A DNA stretch of 35,891 bases. It comes from Alkalihalobacillus pseudalcaliphilus (GTDB taxonomy: Bacteria > Bacillota > Bacilli > Bacillales > Bacillaceae_D). The stretch covers positions 51,629 to 87,519 of the forward strand of contig LFJO01000001.1 in the NCBI GenBank assembly GCA_001038565.1, in the 5' to 3' direction. Under the pieces are notes generated by a model that ran no database searches, was not told where the DNA came from, and saw only the letters and a program-made list of their open reading frames with translations. Position 1 is the stretch's first letter, and each line of letters opens with the position of its first letter. Made by a program: the position numbers and the translations under genes. Shown piece by piece: positions 27,584 through 35,889 of the stretch.

Positions 27584-30552
27584 TGACAACCAACACCAAA
27601 GAATCAGGACTAGAAGCATTAATTGTTAACTACCTTCTGCAACAAAATGGTTATGAGCAAGGAAAGAATAGTGACTACAATAAGGATTATGCAATAGATG
27701 AGAAACGGTTCTTTCAATTTTTAGAGGATACTCAAAAAGAAAAGTTGGAGACGTTAGGTGTCTATAAAAGTGATAGTAACAAAGTAAAGTTGTTGAATCG
27801 CTTGCAGGGGGAAATTACAAAAAATGGTGTAATTGAAGTCTTAAGAAACGGCCTGAAAATTTATCCAGTAACACTCGATTTGTTTTACCTTACGCCTTCT
27901 GAAGCCAATGATGCAGCAAAAGCACTGTACAATAAAAATATATTTAGCGTAACGAGACAGTTGATGTATTCGAGAGACAACATGAAACTTGCTCTTGATT
28001 TCGTCATCTTTCTTAACGGTCTACCTATCATTACATGTGAACTTAAGAATCAATTGACGAAGCAGAATGTTGAGGATGCGGTCTATCAGTATAAGATAGA
28101 CCGTGACCCTCGTGAATTACTCTTTCAATTTGGACGATGTATGGTTCATTTTGCAGTTGATGACAATGAAGTCCGCATGTGTACGAAACTTGACGGTAAG
28201 AAATCCTGGTTCCTACCTTTTAACAAAGGATATAAAAATGGAGCTGGGAATCCTCCTAATCCTGATGGAATCAAGACGGACTATCTTTGGAAACAAATTT
28301 TTGTGAAAAGTGAACTTGCAAATATCATTGAGAACTATGCACAAATTGTTGAGGAGAAAGACCAAGAAACTAAAAAGGTAAAGCGTACCCAAATCTTCCC
28401 TCGATATCACCAGTTGGCTGGTGTGAAATCTATCCTAGCTGATGTCAGTGAGAAGGGTGTCGGTCAAAAATATCTTATCCAACATAGTGCAGGAAGTGGA
28501 AAATCGAATTCGATTGCTTGGCTGGCTCATCAATTAGTTTCTTTGTCAAAAGACGGTAAGAATTTTTTTGATTCAGTTATTGTTGTCACTGACCGAATTA
28601 ACCTCGATAAGCAGATTAAGAATACCATTAAAGGGTTTATGCAGGTATCGAATACGGTGGGGCATGCAGAAAGCTCAGGAGACTTAAGGAAACTACTTCA
28701 AGATGGTAAGAAAATCATCATTACTATTGTTCATAAATTCCCGTACATTCTTGATGACATTGGAAATGAACACCGAAAAAACAAGTTTGCTATCATCATT
28801 GACGAAGCTCATTCTAGTCAGAGTGGAAACATGTCGGCCAAAATGAATATGGCACTTTCTGACCAATATGAAGATGCGGAAAATGAAACGACAGAAGATA
28901 AGATTTTAAAGATGCTAGAGGGGAGAAAAATGCTTAACAATGCGAGTTACTTTGCATTCACAGCAACCCCGAAGAATAAAACTCTTGAAATGTTTGGTGT
29001 TCCTTATCCAAAGGACGGAAAGATTAAACATCGACCGTTCCATGTCTATACGATGAAACAAGCCATTCAGGAAGGCTTCATTTTGGACGTATTGAAAGAC
29101 TACACGCCAATTAAGAGTTACTACAAGATTGCCAAGATAGTAGAAGATGACCCGAAATTTGACAAAAAGAAGGCACAAAAAAAGCTGAGAAAGTATGTTG
29201 AGTCCAATGAAAAGGCAATCGAACTAAAGTCTGAAATTATGGTAGACCATTTTCATGACCAAGTGATTGCAAAAGGAAAAATTGGCGGTCATGCTCGTGC
29301 TATGGTTGTAACTAGCAGCATTGAACGAGCAATCCAGTACTACTATTCAATATCTGCATATTTGGAAAAACGTAAAAGTCAGTTTAAACCGATTGTTGCC
29401 TTTTCAGGTGAGCACGAGTACGGTGGGAAAAAGGTAACAGAGAGCTCAGTTAATGGGTTCCCGAGTAATGAGATTGAGAAAAAACTCAAAAAGGACCCAT
29501 ACCGTCTCCTTGTTGTGGCAAATAAATTCCAAACAGGTTACGATGAGCCGCTTCTTCATACGATGTATGTTGATAAGGTGTTGACAGACATTAAAGCAGT
29601 TCAAACTCTTTCTCGTTTGAATCGAGCTCACCCACAGAAACATGATACGTTCGTACTTGACTTTGCAAATGAAACAATTACGATTCAAGATGCTTTTTCT
29701 AAGTATTATAAAACTACGGTTCTTTCAGAAGAGACTGACCCGGATAAGTTGAATGACTTAGAAAGTGACATCAGACGATATCATGTTTTCACAGATACAC
29801 ATATTGAAAACCTAGTTGAACTGTACCTTAATGGAGCGGAACGAGATAAATTAGACCCAATTCTTGATGTCTGTGCAAAGCATTATGAAGATGATTTGGA
29901 TGAAGATGGTCAAATTGACTTCAAGAGCAAGGCGAAGGCATTTGTTCGCACGTACGGATTTTTGGCATCCATTTTACCTTATGGGAACCCCGAGTGGGAA
30001 AGACTTTCAATCTTTCTAAACTTCTTGATACCAAAGCTACCTGCACCAAAAGAAGAAGACCTATCAATTGGTATCCTCGAAGCGATTGACTTAGATAGTT
30101 ACAGGGCGGAAGCACAAGCTAAAATGTCCATTGTACTAGAGGATAAGGAAGAGTATGAAATTGCACCAGTACCTACATCGGCAATGGGTGGGAAATCAGA
30201 AGTAGAGTTAGATTTACTGAGCAATATTCTTGAAAATTTCCATGACCTCTTTGGAAATATTCCTTGGAGAGACGAAGACCAGGTTAAGAAACATATTGCT
30301 GCTATTCCTGAGATTGTCGCGAAAGATAAAGATTATCAGAATGCGATGAAAAACTCTGATAAGCAAAATGCAAAAATCGAGAGTCAAAAAGCCTTAAATC
30401 GAGCTGTCATTAACCTTATGTCTGACAACATGGAAGTATTTAAACAGTACAATGATAACGACTCTTTTAAGAAATGGTTATCAGATATGGTGTTTACACT
30501 AACATACAATACAGATGGCGATGTGTACTCCGGAAGTCCGAAAATTAGCTGA
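27583..30552 (+). CDS. hsdR: Type I restriction enzyme endonuclease subunit HsdR
   Basis: This subunit performs ATP-driven DNA translocation and cleavage. The 989 residues show an N-terminal nuclease domain with D139 and ELK (E153, K155) of the PD-(D/E)xK type. Two RecA-like motor domains follow, with Walker A AGSGKS (about 303-308), DEAH (407-410), FTATP, and helicase motifs near QTGYDEP and TLSRLNRAHP. A C-terminal helical HsdM-binding part closes it. It appears full-length and intact. The operon ends at a strong terminator, so the three-gene system is probably functional. Confidence 0.96.
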   Translation: MTTNTKESGLEALIVNYLLQQNGYEQGKNSDYNKDYAIDEKRFFQFLEDTQKEKLETLGVYKSDSNKVKLLNRLQGEITKNGVIEVLRNGLKIYPVTLDLFYLTPSEANDAAKALYNKNIFSVTRQLMYSRDNMKLALDFVIFLNGLPIITCELKNQLTKQNVEDAVYQYKIDRDPRELLFQFGRCMVHFAVDDNEVRMCTKLDGKKSWFLPFNKGYKNGAGNPPNPDGIKTDYLWKQIFVKSELANIIENYAQIVEEKDQETKKVKRTQIFPRYHQLAGVKSILADVSEKGVGQKYLIQHSAGSGKSNSIAWLAHQLVSLSKDGKNFFDSVIVVTDRINLDKQIKNTIKGFMQVSNTVGHAESSGDLRKLLQDGKKIIITIVHKFPYILDDIGNEHRKNKFAIIIDEAHSSQSGNMSAKMNMALSDQYEDAENETTEDKILKMLEGRKMLNNASYFAFTATPKNKTLEMFGVPYPKDGKIKHRPFHVYTMKQAIQEGFILDVLKDYTPIKSYYKIAKIVEDDPKFDKKKAQKKLRKYVESNEKAIELKSEIMVDHFHDQVIAKGKIGGHARAMVVTSSIERAIQYYYSISAYLEKRKSQFKPIVAFSGEHEYGGKKVTESSVNGFPSNEIEKKLKKDPYRLLVVANKFQTGYDEPLLHTMYVDKVLTDIKAVQTLSRLNRAHPQKHDTFVLDFANETITIQDAFSKYYKTTVLSEETDPDKLNDLESDIRRYHVFTDTHIENLVELYLNGAERDKLDPILDVCAKHYEDDLDEDGQIDFKSKAKAFVRTYGFLASILPYGNPEWERLSIFLNFLIPKLPAPKEEDLSIGILEAIDLDSYRAEAQAKMSIVLEDKEEYEIAPVPTSAMGGKSEVELDLLSNILENFHDLFGNIPWRDEDQVKKHIAAIPEIVAKDKDYQNAMKNSDKQNAKIESQKALNRAVINLMSDNMEVFKQYNDNDSFKKWLSDMVFTLTYNTDGDVYSGSPKIS

Positions 30553-30603
30553 TAAGCGTAATAAGAGCTAATTTAAATATATATTATAGTTATGAGTTTA
30601 ATA

Positions 30604-30646
30604 GAGGATGTTCTCACGTCAATTAGACGTGAGGCATCCTCTTTTT
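30604..30646 (+). terminator. Strong terminator after hsdR, directly before the JAB-domain gene
   Basis: GAGGATG-TT-CTCACGTC pairs with GACGTGAG-G-CATCCTC around AATTA, then five T. Only 24 bases separate it from the next start codon, so transcripts of the next gene must arise within or through it. Confidence 0.95.
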
Positions 30647-30670
30647 ATTTTGCCTAAGGAGAGATAATAA

Positions 30671-31123
30671 ATGAAAAAATCATCTGCAAAGAGAGTGAGT
30701 ATTGTATCGGTTAAGTTGGTTAGAGAGTCTAGTATTCTTTATGAAAGAAGAAGTATCCGTTCACCACAGGATGCGTACGATTTGTTTAAGAGTTTCTTGG
30801 AAGATAAAGACCGTGAGCACTTTATAGTCGTGTCTTTGGACACTAAGAACCAGCCTGTTTCCATCAACATTTGTCACATTGGTAGTTTGAATGCAAGTAT
30901 CGTTAGTCCTCGTGAGGTCATGAAATCAGCCATATTGTCCTCAGCAGCAAGTATCATGGTAGCCCATAACCATCCATCTGGTGAAACAACTGAATCAAGG
31001 GAAGACGTGGAAGTTACAAAACGACTTGCTGAAGCTGGAAAGTTGATGGGAATTGAGCTATTGGACCATATAATTATTGGTGATGGTAAGTATAATTCTT
31101 TAAAAGAGAAAGGCGTTATTTGA
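30671..31123 (+). CDS. RadC-like JAB-domain protein
   Basis: This 150-residue protein is made mainly of the RadC/JAB metalloprotease-fold domain. The JAMM signature is AHNHPSGETTESREDVEVT (about 97-115), preceded by SPREVMKSAILSSAASIMV. Chromosomal RadC has an N-terminal helix-hairpin-helix part that this protein lacks. Short RadC-like proteins are typical of mobile elements, including SCC elements, and their role is unsettled (DNA repair was proposed but not proven). AAGGAGA lies nine bases before the ATG. It is likely co-transcribed with the DUF1643 gene, 16 bases downstream. Confidence 0.9.
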   Translation: MKKSSAKRVSIVSVKLVRESSILYERRSIRSPQDAYDLFKSFLEDKDREHFIVVSLDTKNQPVSINICHIGSLNASIVSPREVMKSAILSSAASIMVAHNHPSGETTESREDVEVTKRLAEAGKLMGIELLDHIIIGDGKYNSLKEKGVI

Positions 31124-31139
31124 AAGGAGTAAAAAGAAA

Positions 31140-31655
31140 GTGAAAACAATAAAAAACATGCTAAAAACAGAAGTCACTTATGATGATGAAATGAAAAACA
31201 AATATCTTATCAGGAAAGAGTGGGACAAGAGCAAGAAAAAAGCACTTGTCATCATGAAAAGCGCTGGTCAAGCAGATGAAATTGTGCAAGACCAAACAAC
31301 AATGTACGTCATTAATAATCTTTCGAAATTGGAATACGGTGTTGCAGAAATTGTGAATTTATTCCCATCGATGGATGGTGATGAAACGAAAGAGTCCAGT
31401 GTTGAAAATCTGAAATGTATTCAAAAAGCTATCGCCAGAGTAGATGATGTCATAATTGCGGTTGGAAAGGGAGTAGAGACGAACAAGAAAGCTGTTGAAC
31501 GGTTAAAAATGATTTTAGCTCTATTGCTAGACAAGAAAGCAAACATCCTGCAACTAGAAGCAAAATTTGGCCGGAAAGGTTTCCATCCCCTCTATCCTGC
31601 ATTGAAACACCAGTGGAAATTAGTAGGGTATGAGGATAGCGAGAAGGTATGCTAA
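31140..31655 (+). CDS. DUF1643 family protein
   Basis: This 171-residue protein has the DUF1643 pattern: YLIRKEWDKSKKKALVIM, then DQTTMYVINNLSKLEYGVAEIVNLFPS, then VIIAVGKGVETNKKAVERL. The family has no established biochemical role. Members recur on plasmids, phages and SCC elements. The start is GTG at 31140, ten bases after AAAGGAG. It overlaps no neighbour but is in tight order with the JAB-domain gene before and two small genes after. Confidence 0.85.
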   Translation: MKTIKNMLKTEVTYDDEMKNKYLIRKEWDKSKKKALVIMKSAGQADEIVQDQTTMYVINNLSKLEYGVAEIVNLFPSMDGDETKESSVENLKCIQKAIARVDDVIIAVGKGVETNKKAVERLKMILALLLDKKANILQLEAKFGRKGFHPLYPALKHQWKLVGYEDSEKVC

Positions 31656-31682
31656 AAATATATTGTATGAGAGGTACAAGCC

Positions 31683-31997
31683 ATGTTTAGTATTGAACAG
31701 CTGAAGGTTTTCATGGGAGAGAAGTTTGGTGTGGCAGTTGAATCAGATGCAGTAGGAGAGGAAGCGGTACTTCTATATCATGAGGAACTGGACGAGGAAC
31801 TTATTTCAAATGATGTGAAGCGGATTTTACCAAATCCAGTTTCATTTCTAACGTATATATACAATGAAGAATCAGAGTGGATTATTGGCGTTGCTACAGA
31901 AGCAGAAACCAATAGTTCACTTTTTCTAGTTTGTCTAAAAGACGGAGAGAGGATTTATGAAGAGGTCTTACTCCGAAAAAAGGATAATGAGAAATGA
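31683..31997 (+). CDS. Small protein of unknown function
   Basis: This 104-residue acidic protein alternates strands and short helices (FGVAVESDAVGEEAVLLYHEE; SEWIIGVATEAE) and is probably cytoplasmic. I recognise no family. GAGAGGT lies before the ATG. The stop overlaps the next start (ATGA), so translation of the two is coupled. Confidence 0.7.
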   Translation: MFSIEQLKVFMGEKFGVAVESDAVGEEAVLLYHEELDEELISNDVKRILPNPVSFLTYIYNEESEWIIGVATEAETNSSLFLVCLKDGERIYEEVLLRKKDNEK

Positions 31998-32230
31998 TAT
32001 ATACAGCATATGTTAATGAATTAGAGGAACGTTCCTATCAGCACGTGACCTTCGATATGGAAGAGTGGTCTTTTGTCTATTTTACAGCGAAGGATAAGGG
32101 CGAAGAAATCGAAATAAAGATTTGTCTTGAAAGTGAAAATATCTATCAACGAAAAATGGGATTTGAAGACTGGTGGTATGTGGATTACTTAGAAGGGGAT
32201 ATTGTCTCAAGTAAAGTTGATAAAATGTAA
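31994..32230 (+). CDS. Small acidic protein of unknown function
   Basis: This 78-residue acidic protein has several aromatic strands (EWSFVYFTAKDKGEEIEIKICLE; DWWYVDYLEGD) and is probably a single small beta domain. No family is recognised. It begins within the stop of the previous gene and ends at a bidirectional terminator, as the last gene of the JAB-DUF1643 operon. Confidence 0.65.
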   Translation: MIYTAYVNELEERSYQHVTFDMEEWSFVYFTAKDKGEEIEIKICLESENIYQRKMGFEDWWYVDYLEGDIVSSKVDKM

Positions 32231-32232
32231 AG

Positions 32233-32263
32233 AAAAAAATCGGAAACGAGATTCCGACTTTTT
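32233..32263. terminator. Bidirectional terminator between convergent genes
   Basis: TCGGAA-ACGAGA-TTCCGA hairpin with A run before and T run after serves the + strand gene ending at 32230 and the - strand gene ending at 32286. Confidence 0.85.
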
Positions 32264-32285
32264 GTATCTACCTTAATAAAAGTTT

Positions 32286-32738
32286 TCAGATGCCGTCTTC
32301 GTGGATTTTATCCTTAATCTTCCTCACAAGTTTATAAAAGTAGTCGATAGAGAAGTCTGTGATAAGATTTGGCTTCTCTATTTTTTGCTTCTGAAAATCC
32401 TCAAATAATTTTTTTGTATTTTTTGCTTCTTCTGAACCCATCCTAGCAAGTTTTTCATTATTTAATACCATTACTTCTATTAAGGATATTGTTTCTGGAG
32501 TTAACTTATAGGGTGTACGCTTTCTTTGTATTGAAGAGGCAACTACAATTTCATCCATATGGCTAAATAAGTCGGCATCAAATGTTAGATTAAGCTCTCC
32601 AATCCTTTCTTGACACTCCTTAATAATCTTATCAACTGTTCCCCTGCTCATATTTATTTTTCTGCTTATTTCTCTCTTAGTATGTCGTTTTATAAACCAA
32701 AGAATAAAAACATCTCTTTTTTTGTCTAAAGGAATCAT
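32286..32738 (-). CDS. Helix-turn-helix regulator of the island
   Basis: This 150-residue protein has an N-terminal helix-turn-helix (about 15-42; RHTKREISRKINMSRGTVDKI), similar in form to sigma region 4 or transposase-type HTHs, followed by helical basic sequence. I do not recognise a named family. GGAG lies eight bases before its ATG. It is the only minus-strand gene in the accessory region. It is transcribed divergently from the genes leading to the Cch-like helicase, so it likely regulates them and itself. Confidence 0.75.
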   Translation of the reverse strand: MIPLDKKRDVFILWFIKRHTKREISRKINMSRGTVDKIIKECQERIGELNLTFDADLFSHMDEIVVASSIQRKRTPYKLTPETISLIEVMVLNNEKLARMGSEEAKNTKKLFEDFQKQKIEKPNLITDFSIDYFYKLVRKIKDKIHEDGI

Positions 32739-32766
32739 ATTGTTTTCTCCAAGTTACTTTTCATTT

Positions 32767-32818
32767 AGTATAACGTGTCCATTTTTAAATTACAATTTGG
32801 TATTCGCATAACTATAAT
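32767..32818. promoter_or_regulatory. Divergent promoters sharing one -35 hexamer
   Basis: On the + strand TTACAA (32790-32795) is followed after 17 bases by TATAAT (32813-32818). On the - strand the same hexamer reads TTGTAA and is followed after 17 bases by TATACT (32772-32767). Both promoters are well formed, and polymerase could occupy only one at a time. Confidence 0.7.
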
Positions 32819-32940
32819 GATTTACTCCGAACAATCTATTAGATAGCCATATAGTATAAGCAAGCTTGGAAGATAGAGATACTACATTAATATCCTCCTA
32901 TGATTGCTTAAATTGGCTACAAAAAAGGAGGAAAAGTAAA

Positions 32941-33468
32941 ATGAAAAATTTCTTTAGTATTGGTGAATCAATGGTCGATTTGCGAAGTAGAACAAGGTGG
33001 GATTTGAACTTTATTGAAGAGTATCAGTCCTTTAATAAAAGAAACCATGAGTTTGAAAATATTTATGCTAAATTTTCTTATAAGTCCCATTGGGATGAAA
33101 TAGAAGTGAATATGGAGGACTGGGATACCTTTAAGAATTTTATAGCGAATGATTTTAATAACTTAAAATATCCCCCATGTCATTTATATATTAACAGAAG
33201 TGAGGTTACTGCTTTTTGGTTCATTCCCGATATACTACTACTTCGTGAACTAGGGAGTAAAGAAGAACAGATAATAATGGAGAACCTGAAGAAGCAATTA
33301 ATAGAATTAAAGCACTGTATATTGGAAAAAATTTCGGCTTGTGGCGGAGATAGAGAAATAGATGAGGACTTATATTTAGAGTACTTTCGAAAGAAAAGAT
33401 TTTTGGAAGCTCTACTATGTAACAATATTGAGAAGTCTGACATAAGCTCTACAAAGGGGGAAGCATAA
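32941..33468 (+). CDS. Protein of unknown function upstream of the helicase gene
   Basis: This 175-residue protein has an aromatic N-terminal half (DWDTFKNFIANDFNN) and a helical, charged C-terminal half (about 100-175) that may form a coiled coil. No family is recognised. ATG at 32941, eight bases after AGGAGG, is clearly better than an upstream in-frame TTG at 32866, which has no ribosome site. It is the first gene of the divergent transcription unit and overlaps the next gene by one base (TAATG). Confidence 0.7.
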   Translation: MKNFFSIGESMVDLRSRTRWDLNFIEEYQSFNKRNHEFENIYAKFSYKSHWDEIEVNMEDWDTFKNFIANDFNNLKYPPCHLYINRSEVTAFWFIPDILLLRELGSKEEQIIMENLKKQLIELKHCILEKISACGGDREIDEDLYLEYFRKKRFLEALLCNNIEKSDISSTKGEA

Positions 33469-33875
33469 TGTCTATAACTAAAGGAGAGCTTCAACCTTTA
33501 ATCCCTGTGAAAAAACTTAATTTACACAGCTATCTCCCTCGTAATGTTCATGTTCCCGCATTGCCGGAAGGAGTATCCATATTAACAATAGTTAATTGTC
33601 TAATTAAGCCAAATTCTCAGGGATACAATTTGATGAAAGAGCGAATTGAGGTAGACTTTATTGATGAAGAAAATCGACCTCTTAAGCAAGTTTTCTACCT
33701 TGATACGGGAATGGTAAACTTCGCAAAATTTGTAGACAATATTTTAGGGGAAGTACCCATTGAAGAGTTTGACCCACATATCCTTGTTGGAATTAAAATC
33801 AAAGCATTCATTTTTCATAATTATCTAAGCAACGGAAAAGGCTATGCAAACATAGCAGCTTGCGAACTTTATTAA
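33468..33875 (+). CDS. Protein of unknown function, possible nucleic-acid-binding beta fold
   Basis: This 135-residue protein is mostly predicted strands (VSILTIVNCLIKP; MKERIEVDFIDEENRPLKQVFYLD; VGIKIKAFIFHNY) with a helix NFAKFVDNILG. The pattern would suit an OB-like single-strand DNA-binding protein, but no motif proves it. SCC elements encode an unrelated-looking ssDNA-binding protein near cch, so a comparable role is plausible and unproven. A terminator-like hairpin separates it from the helicase gene. Confidence 0.65.
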   Translation: MSITKGELQPLIPVKKLNLHSYLPRNVHVPALPEGVSILTIVNCLIKPNSQGYNLMKERIEVDFIDEENRPLKQVFYLDTGMVNFAKFVDNILGEVPIEEFDPHILVGIKIKAFIFHNYLSNGKGYANIAACELY

Positions 33876-33895
33876 CAAAACCAATCAGAGAGTGA

Positions 33896-33922
33896 GACTA
33901 GGTGAGCCAACCTAGTCTTTTT
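33896..33922 (+). terminator. Terminator or attenuator before the helicase gene
   Basis: GACTAGGT-GAGCCA-ACCTAGTC perfect 8-bp hairpin followed by five T. The helicase start is only 32 bases further. A TATAAT at 33922-33927 overlapping the T tract could be a -10 for a downstream promoter. Confidence 0.85.
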
Positions 33923-33954
33923 ATAATTCAAATTTATTTAAAGGAGTAATATCA

Positions 33955-35757
33955 ATGGGATTAAAAAAAGTCAGACGTCCAGTTATACAGAAATCAGATA
34001 GCTCTGAAGGGAATAATCTCCCTGCAGTAAGAAAAGCAAAACTATTGCAAAGACATACAGTTAACCATGACATCGAAGTTTCTCCTTATCGAATAAAAGG
34101 AAATGATTTAATGGTTTGGAGTGAAAAGAAAGAGCGATATGTATATGTTTCTAAGGCAGTGAAAATAAAGGCAATAAAAAGAAATGTTGAGACAAAGGAA
34201 ATTCACATAGAACTTGTATTTTGGGCTTATGACAAATGGGAAACTATAGCTATTGGTAGAGGGGAATTGACTAAAAGAGAGCTGAAAAAGCTGGCATCTA
34301 TAGGGTTAGACGTTTTAGAGGATTTTCAGGCGGCAGAGGTTTCTTCCTTTCTTAGTAAACAGGAAAAGTTACTAAAGCCGACTAATGTTCATAGTGGTAT
34401 AGGCTGGGACATAGTTAATGGTCAGCTTGTATATAAACACTACAATATTATAACTGAACCTTCTGCTTCACCAATTGATTCAACGTATTCAGGAGAGTAC
34501 ATGCTGAAGCCTGCTGGAAATAAAAATGATTTCTTTAATTTGTATATAAAAGAAGTGAAAGGTCATACTCCACTTGAATTAATGATTTGTATAGCGATTT
34601 CAGCACTTATTATTGGTATGTTAAATCGCTCCAAGATTGGCGGCTTTGATAGTTTGCTAGTTCATCTTGTTGGGTCGTCGACGACAGGAAAAACTACTGC
34701 AGGTATGTTAGGTGTTTCTTTAGCTGGGAGTCCAAGTCCAAATGAAGGGTTATTACAAACCTACAATGGAACAAAAAATGCTATGGCTCGCAAGCTTGCT
34801 AGTAATCATGGTGTTCTTACTGTTTTAGATGAATCTACAATGAACCTGATGGATTCACAAAATCTCAGTTCGTTTATTTATGAATTGGCACAAAACAGTG
34901 AAAAGTCGAGGCTAAATAAAGACTCTGAATTAAGGGAAACACAAACGTGGAATACAACTATAGTATCTACTGGAGAAAGCTCCATACTCAGTAAAGCAAA
35001 CAATAATGAAGGTTTACGTGTGAGATTATTTGAGTTCTCCATTGATAAGTGGACAAAGAATGCAGAGAATGCAGAAAACCTAAAAAAGGGATTGCTCAAA
35101 AATTATGGTCACATAGCTCCTGAAATAGCAAAAAAAATGTTGGAACTTGGTCCAGAAGAGGTTGCCAGGATGGTGGAGGACAATAAAGAGTATATCCAAA
35201 AAAAAATGCCTATTAGCAAGTTTCGTGACCGTATAGCAACTAAATTTTCATTAATACTAACGGCTGCGGAACTTTTTGAATTGACATATAACCTTGAACT
35301 TTCTGGTGAAGAGATTGTAGATATGTTGATTGTGCAGGAGCAAAAGTCAATGACTGAAAGAGAAATGGCACCTAAGTTTTATAGTCAATTAAAGCAATAT
35401 ATTATTCGATATAGAAGGAATTTTAAAAGTGATACTCATGAAGTTAGTCATCCTCAGGAGATATGGGGGAAAATTGAAGTCAGTTCAACCGAAACACGTT
35501 GCTTTATACTGCCAATCATATTTGACATAGTCGTAAAGGAACTAGGGTATTCCGATACAAAAATTTTAATAAATGAATTGAAAAATATGGGGGTACTTAT
35601 TCACGACAAAAACAAAAATCAAAAAAGGAAATTCATTTTCTCTAAGAATGAAACAAAACAAAGGCAGGAAGTGCTTGGTCAACCTGGATATGTAGAGAAA
35701 GGTGATTACACTTACTGTATTACTTTTGAAGGCAACATTTTTGAAGATGCTTTTTAA
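33955..35757 (+). CDS. cch: DUF927 AAA+ replicative helicase, Cch-like (SCC type)
   Basis: This 600-residue protein has an N-terminal beta-rich domain (about 35-190) and a DUF927 ATPase core with Walker A GSSTTGKTT (240-248) and Walker B VLTVLDES (287-294). A sensor-like TTIVSTGESS and a possible arginine finger GLRVRLFEF follow. A C-terminal winged-helix-like segment (about 490-600) closes it. Length and domains match Cch of staphylococcal cassette chromosomes, self-loading MCM-like helicases thought to replicate the excised element. DUF927 proteins also occur on plasmids and phages, so the SCC link rests on context: rlmH site, JAB and DUF1643 neighbours. AAAGGAG lies nine bases before the ATG. 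It appears intact. Confidence 0.85.
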   Translation: MGLKKVRRPVIQKSDSSEGNNLPAVRKAKLLQRHTVNHDIEVSPYRIKGNDLMVWSEKKERYVYVSKAVKIKAIKRNVETKEIHIELVFWAYDKWETIAIGRGELTKRELKKLASIGLDVLEDFQAAEVSSFLSKQEKLLKPTNVHSGIGWDIVNGQLVYKHYNIITEPSASPIDSTYSGEYMLKPAGNKNDFFNLYIKEVKGHTPLELMICIAISALIIGMLNRSKIGGFDSLLVHLVGSSTTGKTTAGMLGVSLAGSPSPNEGLLQTYNGTKNAMARKLASNHGVLTVLDESTMNLMDSQNLSSFIYELAQNSEKSRLNKDSELRETQTWNTTIVSTGESSILSKANNNEGLRVRLFEFSIDKWTKNAENAENLKKGLLKNYGHIAPEIAKKMLELGPEEVARMVEDNKEYIQKKMPISKFRDRIATKFSLILTAAELFELTYNLELSGEEIVDMLIVQEQKSMTEREMAPKFYSQLKQYIIRYRRNFKSDTHEVSHPQEIWGKIEVSSTETRCFILPIIFDIVVKELGYSDTKILINELKNMGVLIHDKNKNQKRKFIFSKNETKQRQEVLGQPGYVEKGDYTYCITFEGNIFEDAF

Positions 35758-35774
35758 TCAATAAAACATTGTAC

Positions 35775-35889
35775 TCCCTTTCCCCCTTCTCTCCCTCTAT
35801 TTTATATAAATTATTCATTTGTGTATTCCGTAGTTATCTGAAAAATTTGTATACAAACTATTGGGAGAATAGGGAGAACAGAGAGAATT
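35775..35889. repeat. Pyrimidine tract, palindrome and 9-bp direct repeats at the window edge
   Basis: A pure C/T tract runs from about 35775 to 35800. An AT-rich stretch and the perfect palindrome TTTGTATACAAA (35846-35857) follow. Three tandem 9-mers come next: GGGAGAATA (35863), GGGAGAACA (35872) and GAGAGAATT (35881). The C/T tract read on the other strand contains GGGAG and GAGAGAA words like those of the 9-mers. The series may continue beyond the window. Confidence 0.6.

Noticed and set aside
32866-32940. Upstream TTG start for the gene at 32941
   Set aside because: No ribosome site before it, whereas AGGAGG stands eight bases before ATG 32941.
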